Below are positions 1-5,840 of a stretch of 9,869 nt of DNA, piece after piece (position 1 is the first letter of the stretch; the number at the start of each line of letters is the position of its first letter). Origin of the DNA: Victivallales bacterium (GTDB lineage Bacteria; Verrucomicrobiota; Lentisphaeria; Victivallales; JAADHT01); NCBI GenBank assembly GCA_016930955.1, contig JAFGFR010000187.1, positions 1 through 9,869 on the forward strand. Direction: 5' to 3'. The notes below the pieces were generated by a model. The model worked only from the letters and a program-made list of their open reading frames with translations. It did not search any database and was not told where the DNA came from. The position numbers and the translations under genes were made by a program.

Positions 1-1
1 C

Positions 2-478
2 ACCGCCTTGGCCAGAAAAGCCGGCATCGAGGTCGACAAGGGCATAGTCGTGGACAACCATCTGCGAACTTCGCAAGAGGACATCTTCGCCGCCGGGGAC
101 GCTGCCGAGCACAACGGGCAGCTCTACGGCTCGTGGGCCGCATCCCAGTACCAGGGTGGCATCGCAGGTTTGAACGCCTTGGGCATCCCAACACAGTTCG
201 GGGGAATCCCGCGCTCGAACACTGTCAAAGCTCTCGGGCTGGACCTTACCAGCATCGGCAAGTTCACGCCGGAGGACGGGAGTTACACAGTCATCGAGAA
301 GGAGGAGGAAAGCTCATACATGGAGTTCGTCTTCTGCGACGGCAAGATGGTCGGGGCGATCCTCATCGGACATCCCGAGCTGGCGGTCAAAACCAAGAAG
401 GCCATCGAGTCCGGCAAAAACTTCTCGATTGTACTGAAAAACAAACCCACGACAGAGGATATCCTGGACGCATTGTAA
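2..478 (+). CDS. NAD(P)/FAD-dependent oxidoreductase, C-terminal part (5' end outside window)
   Basis: The frame is already open at base 2 (T-A-L-A-R-K-A-G), so this is the last ~158 residues of a longer protein; the TTG at 8 is internal, not a start. The segment TSQEDIFAAGDAAE is the second FAD-binding motif of two-dinucleotide-binding-domain flavoproteins, in which the Asp of AAGD contacts the FAD ribityl chain. The SWAASQYQG stretch and the small alpha/beta C-terminal domain that follows match rubredoxin reductases and the reductase part of NirB-type nitrite reductases. These are cytosolic enzymes that pass electrons from NAD(P)H through FAD to a small redox partner or a fused domain. The N-terminal FAD and NAD motifs, and any fused rubredoxin, lie outside the window, so the electron acceptor cannot be named. 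The stop is TAA at 476-478, with no clear U-tailed terminator after it. Confidence 0.88.
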   Translation, partial: TALARKAGIEVDKGIVVDNHLRTSQEDIFAAGDAAEHNGQLYGSWAASQYQGGIAGLNALGIPTQFGGIPRSNTVKALGLDLTSIGKFTPEDGSYTVIEKEEESSYMEFVFCDGKMVGAILIGHPELAVKTKKAIESGKNFSIVLKNKPTTEDILDAL

Positions 479-674
479 AACACATCCACATGTAAGCAAT
501 GCCAGCCGCAGCTGATGCCCGGCTCTGGCGCCGGCGGTAGCCGGTTGTCAGAAGCGGCTTATTCTCTTACTTTCATCTTAACTTTATCCGTCAAAACAAA
601 ACAGACTGAAGTCTGCACTCCAAAATGAACTCGACTTATCCTTTGGAGTCCACAATTCATCGTGTCTCCCTCTT
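479..674. other. Non-coding spacer with three small palindromes
   Basis: I see no gene here. Three inverted repeats are visible. CCGGC/GCCGG (519-523 and 530-534, 6-nt loop) lies 40 bp after the oxidoreductase stop but has no T-run, so it is a poor intrinsic terminator. CAGACT-GA-AGTCTG (602-615) is a perfect 6-bp palindrome. ACTCCAAA (617-624) and TTTGGAGT (642-649) are perfect 8-bp arms. The last two sit just before the dispersed repeat and may be its eroded edge. Confidence 0.5.
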
Positions 675-946
675 GCTTACTTTCCTCCGTTTCCTCCTTG
701 TAAACCTATCCCCGTCTTGCGAAATTCGCAAATCTGATGGCAAAGATTCCCCAGGACTCGCGGACGGCGAGGCCGCGTCCCTCCCTGAGCGTCATAGGCA
801 CGCAAAACCTGACGGCGCAGCCGTCTTTGGACTGCGGTGGCTCGACATGTCAAGGCGTAGCCCGACTGTGTCCGGCATAGCTCCAAGAGCGACGCCGGAA
901 GGGCGAAGACTGGCACCGCTTTCATTTGATATTGCGCCGGAGTGCC
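675..946 (+). repeat. Dispersed repeat family 1, copy A
   Basis: This is a direct repeat of 1773-2044 at a constant offset of 1098 bp. From 753 to 946 the two copies align without gaps, with about 9 differences in 194 bp, 8 of them transitions. The part before 753 is more diverged (roughly 70% over 711-752) and begins in a pyrimidine-rich stretch. The core holds a GACGGC-GCA-GCCGTC hairpin followed by CTTTGGACTGCGGTGG, and it ends near GGCACCGCTTTC. Several reading frames are open across it on both strands, but read in the longest plus frame most differences between the copies change the amino acid, so I treat it as a non-coding repeat. The left edge is approximate. The function is unknown. 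Confidence 0.85.
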
Positions 947-956
947 ACAAGTCAAA

Positions 957-974
957 GCGCAACAGGGGTTGCGC
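957..974. other. Perfect 7-bp hairpin in the spacer
   Basis: GCGCAAC-AGGG-GTTGCGC is a perfect 7-bp stem with a 4-nt loop. It lies between repeat family 1 copy A and the inverted-repeat element at 1011. A smaller CCGC-TTAC-GCGG stem follows at about 990-1001. No T-run follows either, so they are recorded as structured DNA/RNA without an assigned role. Confidence 0.55.
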
Positions 975-1010
975 AGTCCAAAGATTCGTCCGCTTACGCG
1001 GTCTCATCAA

Positions 1011-1146
1011 CCTAAATGAAGCAGTTAAATCTCAAAAATGACAGCTAACATATTTATATGCAAAGCTTTAGGGCTAACAGAGCTTTCACCTTTTTGGTTA
1101 GAAGAATTTTTGAGATTTAACCCTTCGGGTTGCTGCATTATTTAGG
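1011..1146. mobile_element. 136-bp inverted-repeat element (repeat family 2, paired ends)
   Basis: The left arm (from 1011) begins CCTAAATGAAGCAG and continues TTAAATCTCAAAAAT. The right arm, read on the minus strand from 1146, begins CCTAAATAATGCAG, has an extra 12 bp that forms an AACCCGAAGGGTT hairpin, and then continues with the same TTAAATCTCAAAAAT and CTAAC. Long imperfect terminal inverted repeats around a short non-coding centre are typical of MITE-like or IS-derived elements. A third copy of the arm is at 5754-5813. No transposase is present and I see no clear target duplication, so the mobile origin is inferred. Confidence 0.55.
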
Positions 1147-1153
1147 ATCAAAC

Positions 1154-1167
1154 ATCCGGAACCGGAT
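1154..1167 (-). terminator. Possible weak terminator hairpin for the toxin-antitoxin operon
   Basis: ATCCGG-AA-CCGGAT is a perfect 6-bp palindrome 22 bp past the toxin stop, on the downstream side for minus-strand transcription. The tail after it on the minus strand (GTTTGATCC) has only a short T-run, so termination would be weak. It may equally be an accidental palindrome beside the repeat element. Confidence 0.25.
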
Positions 1168-1188
1168 TTCCCTTGATTTGTCGAATGT

Positions 1189-1527
1189 CTATTTTGGGGG
1201 GCGGAGTATGTTGATAATAGCATCAACCACCGCCGTCAGCCTTGGCTGCCTGAGATCGCCAACAATTCGTTGCATGAGTGAGCTGTTTGCCGAGAAAAGC
1301 TTGCCCGGTCTTGCATAGCTCTTCCGCATCAGGGTGCCCGACGCAAAGTCCGTCTCGGCAATTTCAACGGCACTGGAGTCGGCATAGGCGTTGCTGGTGA
1401 TTTGGCATAGGATCCAGTCATCGCGGTCAACACCGGCAAGCACGACCGCAGGTCTTAGCTTGCTTGCTGACAAATCAGAGAACGGGAACCTGACAAGGAC
1501 AACAGAGCCTACTGAAGGTGAGACCAT
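1189..1527 (-). CDS. PemK/MazF-family toxin of a type II toxin-antitoxin pair
   Basis: The 112-residue protein opens with GSVVLVRFPFSDLSASKLRP, the first beta-strands of the PemK/MazF/CcdB-fold toxins. These are ribosome-independent or ribosome-associated endoribonucleases that stop growth by cutting mRNA. Candidate active-site residues by family analogy are Arg25 (in KLRPAVVL) and Thr44 (in CQITSNAY); this assignment is inferred. The length is normal for the family. I chose the ATG at 1527 (MVSPSVG) over the in-frame ATG at 1554 because a perfect AGGAGG lies 7 nt before it. The gene overlaps the end of the upstream antitoxin by 19 bp, the usual arrangement for translational coupling of such pairs, and the antitoxin-toxin complex would be expected to repress the shared promoter. 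The target sequence cannot be told from the protein. Confidence 0.88.
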   Translation of the reverse strand: MVSPSVGSVVLVRFPFSDLSASKLRPAVVLAGVDRDDWILCQITSNAYADSSAVEIAETDFASGTLMRKSYARPGKLFSANSSLMQRIVGDLRQPRLTAVVDAIINILRPPK

Positions 1528-1712
1528 GCAGCATCCTCCTCGGGACGTTCCCAATCATGTGCGAGAGCTTGCTGGCTCAACAGCGCCGTTTCTGGGACAT
1601 CGGGTTCCTCGATGATGGTTACGATGGCACGGCACGAATGCCCCAAACGTAGCGGTTCGAGCAAATGGATTCTGCCGTCAGTTTCAATTGTCGCTTCTAC
1701 TGCTTTCAGCAT
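1509..1712 (-). CDS. Antitoxin paired with the PemK/MazF-like toxin
   Basis: This small 67-residue protein has an N-terminal strand pattern (KAVEATIETDGRIHLLEP, then RAIVTII) and a C-terminal tail (ALLSQQALAHDWERPEEDAAW). Proteins of this build, an AbrB/VapB- or AF2212-like N-terminus with a conserved DW-RPEEDEAW tail, are familiar to me as first genes of type II toxin-antitoxin operons. The N-terminal part probably dimerises and binds the operator, and the acidic tail wraps the toxin. Start: ATG at 1712, preceded by GAGGTGA (minus strand, 1717-1723) at a 4-nt spacing. The TAG stop (1509-1511) lies inside the toxin gene. The gene order antitoxin then toxin is the common one. The precise antitoxin family is not settled by eye. 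Confidence 0.8.
   Translation of the reverse strand: MLKAVEATIETDGRIHLLEPLRLGHSCRAIVTIIEEPDVPETALLSQQALAHDWERPEEDAAWSHLQ
1535..1540 (-). promoter_or_regulatory. Shine-Dalgarno AGGAGG for the toxin
   Basis: On the minus strand AGGAGG is followed by ATGCTGC and then the ATG at 1527, a 7-nt spacing. It lies inside the antitoxin coding region and decides the toxin start against the longer in-frame ATG at 1554. Confidence 0.8.
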
Positions 1713-1723
1713 TTCATCACCTC

Positions 1724-1800
1724 AGCGTCATACTATCCTGCCATCCTGTCATCCAGAGAAGTTTTTCTTCTTCCTTCCTTTCCTTTCTTTCCCCTTTGTT
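1724..1800 (-). other. Upstream region of the toxin-antitoxin operon with a long purine tract
   Basis: Read on the minus strand, this stretch starts with about 40 nearly pure purines (pyrimidines on the plus strand at about 1760-1795) and continues to the antitoxin Shine-Dalgarno sequence. A GGATAGTATG block near the start codon could hold a -10 element, but I find no matching -35 element, so no promoter is called. The tract overlaps the left edge of repeat family 1 copy B. A similar but weaker pyrimidine-rich stretch precedes copy A (about 664-698). Confidence 0.4.
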
Positions 1801-2044
1801 AAGGTATCCCCGTTCTGCGGAGTTCGCAAGTCGAATGACGAAGATTTCGCAGGACTCGCGGATGGCGAGGCCGCGTCCCTCCCTGAGCGTCATAGGCACG
1901 CAAAACCTGACAGCGCAGCCGTCTTTGGACTGCGGTGGCTCGACATGTCAAAGCGTAACCCGACTGTGTCCGGCATAGCTCCAAGAGCGATGCCGGAAGG
2001 GCGAGGACTGGCACCGCTTTCACTTGATATTGCGCCAGACTGCC
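1773..2044 (+). repeat. Dispersed repeat family 1, copy B
   Basis: This is the direct repeat of 675-946, with the well-conserved core at 1851-2044. Relative to copy A it shows mostly C/T and G/A transitions and no indels in the core, as expected for two non-coding copies drifting apart. The right end stops about 80 bp before the dehydrogenase start, next to the putative operon promoter. The left edge lies within the pyrimidine tract and is approximate. Together with copy A it encloses the toxin-antitoxin pair and the 136-bp inverted-repeat element. Confidence 0.85.
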
Positions 2045-2058
2045 GCCACGTCTTGGTG

Positions 2059-2086
2059 TTGCAATATCTGGTTATGGCGATATTAT
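2059..2086 (+). promoter_or_regulatory. Putative sigma70-type promoter of the glucose dehydrogenase-glucosidase operon
   Basis: TTGCAA (2059-2064) and TATTAT (2081-2086), separated by 16 bp, lie in an AT-rich stretch just after repeat family 1 copy B and 40 bp before the first ATG. The match to TTGACA/TATAAT is fair. Other AT-rich hexamers nearby mean the assignment is tentative. Confidence 0.4.
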
Positions 2087-2125
2087 TCGACATGTTGCCT
2101 ATATTGATATTGGAGTTTTTTCAGG

Positions 2126-2989
2126 ATGAATGAGAATTACTACAAGGATCAGGGTTTTCCGGAGGCGGTGCTGCCTTGCTGTCCGATAGAGAAGAGGCTG
2201 CGAGGTCAGGCGGCGCTGGTCACCGGGGCGAGCTCGGGCATAGGCAAGGCCATAGCGATAGCACTCGGCCATGCCGGCGCGGACGTGCTTTTGAACTACG
2301 GCTCTAAGGATGAGGAGGCCAGGAAGGTTGCCGAGGAAGTCTCCAGGTGCGGGGCGAGATGCGTGACACACAAGGCCGACGTGTCGGGCGAGGATCAGGT
2401 CATTGCGATGTTCGCAAGGATGCGCGAGGAGTTCGGGTCTCTGGACATACTTGTGAACAATGCCGGCCTGCAGAAGGACGCGGCCTTCGATGAGATGACC
2501 GCAGATCAGTGGGACAGGGTGATAAATGTCAATCTCCGCGGACAGTTCCTATGCTCCCGTGAGGCCGTGAGGGAGTTCAAGAGGCGGGGCGTGAGGCCGG
2601 AGATTTCATGCGCCGCAGGGAAGATAATCTGCATCAGCTCGGTCCACGACATCATCCCATGGGCCGGGCACGTGAACTACGCGGCGTCTAAAGGCGGCGT
2701 GATGATGATGATGAAAAGCATCGCGCAGGAGGTGGCGCCCTTCAGGATAAGGGTGAACAGCATATCCCCGGGAGCAGTGCGCACGCCGATAAACACCGCC
2801 GCATGGAGCACCCCGGAGGCCTACGACGACCTCATGAGGCTGGTGCCATACAAGAGGATAGGCGAGCCGGAGGACATCGGCAGGGCGGCCGTATGGCTGG
2901 CCTCGGACGACTCTGACTACATCACCGGGGCGACGATCTACGTGGACGGCGGCATGACGCTCTATCCCGGATTCGAGACCGGGGGCTGA
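2126..2989 (+). CDS. Glucose 1-dehydrogenase-like short-chain dehydrogenase/reductase
   Basis: This is a classical SDR of 287 residues with a Rossmann fold. It has the TGASSGIG cofactor loop (33-40), NNAG (111-114), and an active-site set Asn136, Ser172, Tyr185 and Lys189 (YAASK). The stretch SSVHDIIPW...YAASKGG, the later GAVRTPIN, and the ending DGGMTLYPGF closely follow bacterial glucose 1-dehydrogenases such as the Bacillus enzymes, which oxidise beta-D-glucose to gluconolactone with NAD(P)+. Asn57 at the end of beta-2, with no acidic residue there, would allow NADP as well as NAD. Compared with Bacillus enzymes there is an N-terminal extension of about 20 residues with a Cys-Cys pair. 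Start: ATG at 2126, with GGAG at 2112-2115. Seven bases separate it from the glucosidase gene, so the two are surely co-transcribed. Sugar specificity is inferred, not shown. Confidence 0.88.
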   Translation: MNENYYKDQGFPEAVLPCCPIEKRLRGQAALVTGASSGIGKAIAIALGHAGADVLLNYGSKDEEARKVAEEVSRCGARCVTHKADVSGEDQVIAMFARMREEFGSLDILVNNAGLQKDAAFDEMTADQWDRVINVNLRGQFLCSREAVREFKRRGVRPEISCAAGKIICISSVHDIIPWAGHVNYAASKGGVMMMMKSIAQEVAPFRIRVNSISPGAVRTPINTAAWSTPEAYDDLMRLVPYKRIGEPEDIGRAAVWLASDDSDYITGATIYVDGGMTLYPGFETGG

Positions 2990-2996
2990 GGCATAA

Positions 2997-5696
2997 ATGA
3001 ACAAAAAACAAGACAGGTCGGTCTGCGAGGAGGAATTGAGGCTCGAGGAGGATGCGAGCCGGGAGAATAACTGGAAACGCTGGGGACCCTATCTTTCGGA
3101 AAGGCAGTGGGGCACAGTTCGCGAGGACTACTCTCCCGACGGCACCTGCTGGGATTATTTTCCCCACGACCATGCCCGTAGCCGCGCATACCGCTGGGGC
3201 GAGGACGGGATATTGGGCATCTGCGACCGGGAGTGCAGGCTGTGCTTCTCGGTTGCGCTGTGGAACGGGAAGGATCCCATCCTGAAGGAACGCCTCTTCG
3301 GCCTGACCAATTCCGAAGGCAACCACGGCGAGGATGTAAAAGAGCTGTATTCATATCTGGACTCGACTCCCACGCACTCGTATATGAAGGCGCTCTACCG
3401 CTATCCGCAGGACCGCTTCCCCTACGAAAGGATTGTCGAGGAAAACTTACGCCGGGGAATCCACGAGATGGAGTTCGAGCTCGCCCACACCGGCATCTTC
3501 AACTCGTCGAGGTACTTCGATGTCTATGCCGAGTACGCCAAGGCCTCCCCGGACGACATACTCATAAAAATAACTGTCTTCAACAGGGGAGGCGAAAAGG
3601 CAGCGCTGCATATGCTTCCCACATTATGGTTCAGGAACACTTGGATATGGGGCTGCAGGCACGAGGGCTGCACCCTGAAGCCGCAAATGGGGATGCATGG
3701 GGCGAACGCTGTCCGGACGAGCCACGGCACCCTCGGGGAGCTCTTCCTCCACTTCGATCCAAAAAACTGCCCCGGCGGAACTGAAACGCTCTTCACCGAG
3801 AACGAGACCAACACACTGAAACTACACGGCACAAAGCAGTACACAAAGTATGTCAAGGATGCCTTCCACGAATGCGTCATAAACGGGAACAAGGATGCCG
3901 TAAACCCCGACAAGACCGGCACGAAGGCGGCAATCGCATACCGCATTGAAATCCCAGGCGGTGAAAGCTCAGTTTTGAAGTTGAGGCTCACCCGAGAAAA
4001 AGACCCGGAGCGGCTTTTCGGGCCGGAATTCGAGGAAATATTCACGGTCCGCGCAACCGAGGCAGACAGATTCTACGCCAAACGCATACCGGCAGGGCTG
4101 GACGACAAGGGGCGACAGATCGCCAGGAACGCCTACTCCGCTCTCCTGTGGACAAAGCAATTCTACCATATCTTCGTCGCGGACTGGCTGAAGGGCGACC
4201 CCTCTATGCCCCCTCCCCCCCCGACCAGGCACTCCGTCAGAAACAGCGACTGGGAACACCTCTTCTGCAGGGATGTCATATCAATGCCAGACAAATGGGA
4301 GTACCCATGGTTCGCGGCTTGGGACCTCGCTTTCCATATGATCCCCATGGCGAATGTTGATGCGGATTTCGCAAAAAACCAACTTATCCTGTTCCTGCGT
4401 GAGTGGTACATGCACCCCAACGGGCAGATTCCCGCATACGAGTTCAACTTCAACGATGTCAACCCTCCCGTCCACGCATGGGCATGCTGGCGGGTCTACA
4501 AGATCTGCGCCAGGAATGGTTGCCGGGACTACTCCTTCCTAGCCTCGGCATTCCAGAAACTGCTGATGAACTTCACGTGGTGGGTCAACCGCAAGGACGA
4601 GCACGGCAGGCATATATTCTCCGGCGGCTTCCTCGGGCTCGACAACATCGGCGTATTCGACAGGTCCAAGCCGCTCCCCGGCGGCGGACACCTCGAGCAG
4701 GCAGATGCGACCGCATGGATGGCATTCTACGCGGGCACGATGCTGTCCATAGCGATCGAGCTCGCCAGCCACGACAAGGTCTACGAGGACATGGCATCCA
4801 AGTTCTTCGAGCATTTCATCGCCATAGCCGACGCGATGAACAACCTCGGCGGCTCCGGGCTCTGGGACGAGGAGGACGGATTCTACTACGACAGGATAGA
4901 CCGGGACGGTGTCAGCATCCCGCTCAAAGTACGCTCGATGGTCGGGCTCATGCCCCTGATCGCAGCCGAGGTGATCGAAGGTGATGCCATAGACAAACTT
5001 ACGGGATTCAAAAGACGCATGCAGTGGTTCCTCGACAATAGAAAGGACCTGAGCAGCCAGATAGCATTCATGTCCGGCGAGCATGACTCCAAAGACGACT
5101 CAAAAAAAATGCTCCTGGCAATACCGTGCAAGAACAGGCTCCTGAAGGTGCTCTCCATCCTCTTCGACGAGGAGGAGTTCCTTTCCCCTTTCGGATTCAG
5201 ATCCCTCTCCAAGAGGCACCTTACCGAACCCTTCTCCTTCTTTGCCGACGGCACCGAGCACAGGGTGGACTACATCCCGGGCGAGTCCAACACCTGGCTC
5301 TTCGGCGGCAACTCCAACTGGCGCGGCCCGGTATGGTTCCCCGTAAACTACCTCATACTCGAAGCCCTCGAAAGATACCACCTATTCTACGGCGAAACCC
5401 TCAAGATCGAGTTTCCCACCGGCTCGGGCAAACTTATGTCGCTCGGCGATATCGCCGCCGCCATACACGCAAGGCTATGCTCGATCTTCATCCCCGATGA
5501 ACACGGCAAGGCACCCTGCCACGGCGACGACCCGCGATTCCAAAATGACCCGCACTGGAAAAACATCGTCTCGTTCAACGAGTACTTCCACGGCGAAACA
5601 GGCAGAGGTCTCGGAGCACTCCAACAGGCAGGATGGACATCTCTCGTCACTTCATGCCTCGCAAAATCCGCAAGGGGTGTCCCAGAAAACCAATGA
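2997..5696 (+). CDS. GH63/MGH1-like glucosidase (large (alpha/alpha)6-barrel glycoside hydrolase)
   Basis: This is an 899-residue cytosolic-type protein with no signal peptide, a usual length for bacterial proteins annotated 'glucosidase' with an MGH1-like domain. The N-terminal part has the conserved ERQWGTVREDYS, DYFPHDHARSRAYRWGEDG and LFGLTNSEGNHGEDVKE blocks, followed by LPTLWFRNTW. The catalytic barrel shows VISMPDKWEYPWFAAWDLAF, REWYMHPNGQIPAYEFNFND, GFLGLDNIGVFD, QADATAW, SNWRGPVWFPVNY and NEYFHGETGRG. By comparison with GH63 enzymes, Asp570 (QADATAW) or Asp549 is a candidate acid and Glu862 (NEYFHGETG) the candidate base; this is inference. Likely substrates are alpha-glucosides or mannosyl/glucosyl-glycerate-type compatible solutes. 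GAGG at 2988-2991 precedes the ATG by 5 nt and overlaps the dehydrogenase stop. The TGA stop takes its last two bases from a repeat element. A run of 8 C (4215-4222) encodes a Pro stretch. Confidence 0.9.
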   Translation: MNKKQDRSVCEEELRLEEDASRENNWKRWGPYLSERQWGTVREDYSPDGTCWDYFPHDHARSRAYRWGEDGILGICDRECRLCFSVALWNGKDPILKERLFGLTNSEGNHGEDVKELYSYLDSTPTHSYMKALYRYPQDRFPYERIVEENLRRGIHEMEFELAHTGIFNSSRYFDVYAEYAKASPDDILIKITVFNRGGEKAALHMLPTLWFRNTWIWGCRHEGCTLKPQMGMHGANAVRTSHGTLGELFLHFDPKNCPGGTETLFTENETNTLKLHGTKQYTKYVKDAFHECVINGNKDAVNPDKTGTKAAIAYRIEIPGGESSVLKLRLTREKDPERLFGPEFEEIFTVRATEADRFYAKRIPAGLDDKGRQIARNAYSALLWTKQFYHIFVADWLKGDPSMPPPPPTRHSVRNSDWEHLFCRDVISMPDKWEYPWFAAWDLAFHMIPMANVDADFAKNQLILFLREWYMHPNGQIPAYEFNFNDVNPPVHAWACWRVYKICARNGCRDYSFLASAFQKLLMNFTWWVNRKDEHGRHIFSGGFLGLDNIGVFDRSKPLPGGGHLEQADATAWMAFYAGTMLSIAIELASHDKVYEDMASKFFEHFIAIADAMNNLGGSGLWDEEDGFYYDRIDRDGVSIPLKVRSMVGLMPLIAAEVIEGDAIDKLTGFKRRMQWFLDNRKDLSSQIAFMSGEHDSKDDSKKMLLAIPCKNRLLKVLSILFDEEEFLSPFGFRSLSKRHLTEPFSFFADGTEHRVDYIPGESNTWLFGGNSNWRGPVWFPVNYLILEALERYHLFYGETLKIEFPTGSGKLMSLGDIAAAIHARLCSIFIPDEHGKAPCHGDDPRFQNDPHWKNIVSFNEYFHGETGRGLGALQQAGWTSLVTSCLAKSARGVPENQ

Positions 5697-5752
5697 GCCA
5701 GTTTCAAAACCACCTGTGCCCGTGCGGCCACGGGTAGTTTTGAAATTGCCTC
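5695..5752 (+). repeat. 58-bp hairpin element, internally deleted relative of the 281-bp TIR element
   Basis: The left end GAGCCAGTTTCAAAAC and the right end GTTTTGAAATTGCCTC are the terminal inverted repeats of the 281-bp element at 6968-7248, and the inner CGGCCACGGGTA matches its right interior (CGGCCACAGGTA). The middle is gone. What remains folds into one long hairpin: the outer TIR stem plus an inner perfect CCCGTG-CGGC-CACGGG stem. It starts within the glucosidase TGA stop codon and could act as an mRNA 3'-end stabiliser or weak terminator, though no T-run follows. No target duplication is visible (CAAT against TTAA). Confidence 0.75.
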
Positions 5753-5753
5753 T

Positions 5754-5813
5754 TAAAGCATCCTATACAAATATGTTAACTGTCATTGTTGATATTTTAC
5801 TGCTTCGTTTAGG
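5754..5813 (-). repeat. 60-bp AT-rich repeat (family 2), solo copy
   Basis: Read on the minus strand from 5813, this matches 1011-1070 at 50 of 60 positions without gaps, starting CCTAAACGAAGCAGTAAAAT and including AATGACAG and TAACATATTT. It begins 1 bp after the 58-bp hairpin element and ends just before miaA. Its plus-strand reading supplies a promoter-like TTGATA and ends within the -10 hexamer. Only one arm is present here, unlike the paired arms at 1011-1146. Confidence 0.75.
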
Positions 5814-5818
5814 ATAAT
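5789..5818 (+). promoter_or_regulatory. Putative miaA promoter carried largely by repeat family 2
   Basis: TTGATA (5789-5794) and GATAAT (5813-5818) with an 18-bp spacer are one base each from TTGACA and TATAAT. The start point would fall around 5825, giving a short leader before the ATG at 5841, which makes the GGAG at 5826-5829 very close to the 5' end. All but the last five bases lie in the 60-bp repeat. Confidence 0.45.
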
Positions 5819-5840
5819 CACGCATGGAGAATGTTGGTTG

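Noticed and set aside
519..534. CCGGC/GCCGG hairpin as terminator of the first gene
   Set aside because: The stem is only 5 bp and no T-run follows on the plus strand.
625..1041. Open frame of 138 codons, with antisense frames at 677-955 and 792-1010
   Set aside because: They lie in dispersed repeat copy A and spacer; differences from copy B are mostly amino-acid-changing in these frames, there is no Shine-Dalgarno support, and no recognisable domain.
1528..1554. Longer toxin start giving an N-terminal MGTSRGGCC extension
   Set aside because: A perfect AGGAGG with 7-nt spacing sits before the ATG at 1527, and the family fold begins right after it.
1612..2133. Open frame of 173 codons and overlapping frames at 1688-1978, 1799-2023 and 1890-2093
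   Set aside because: They run antisense through the antitoxin or through repeat copy B, which is non-coding by the comparison with copy A.
4215..4222. Run of eight C in the glucosidase gene as a possible phase-variable slippage site
   Set aside because: It encodes a proline stretch that I recall as conserved in this family; a frame change would destroy the enzyme, and nothing else suggests phase variation.
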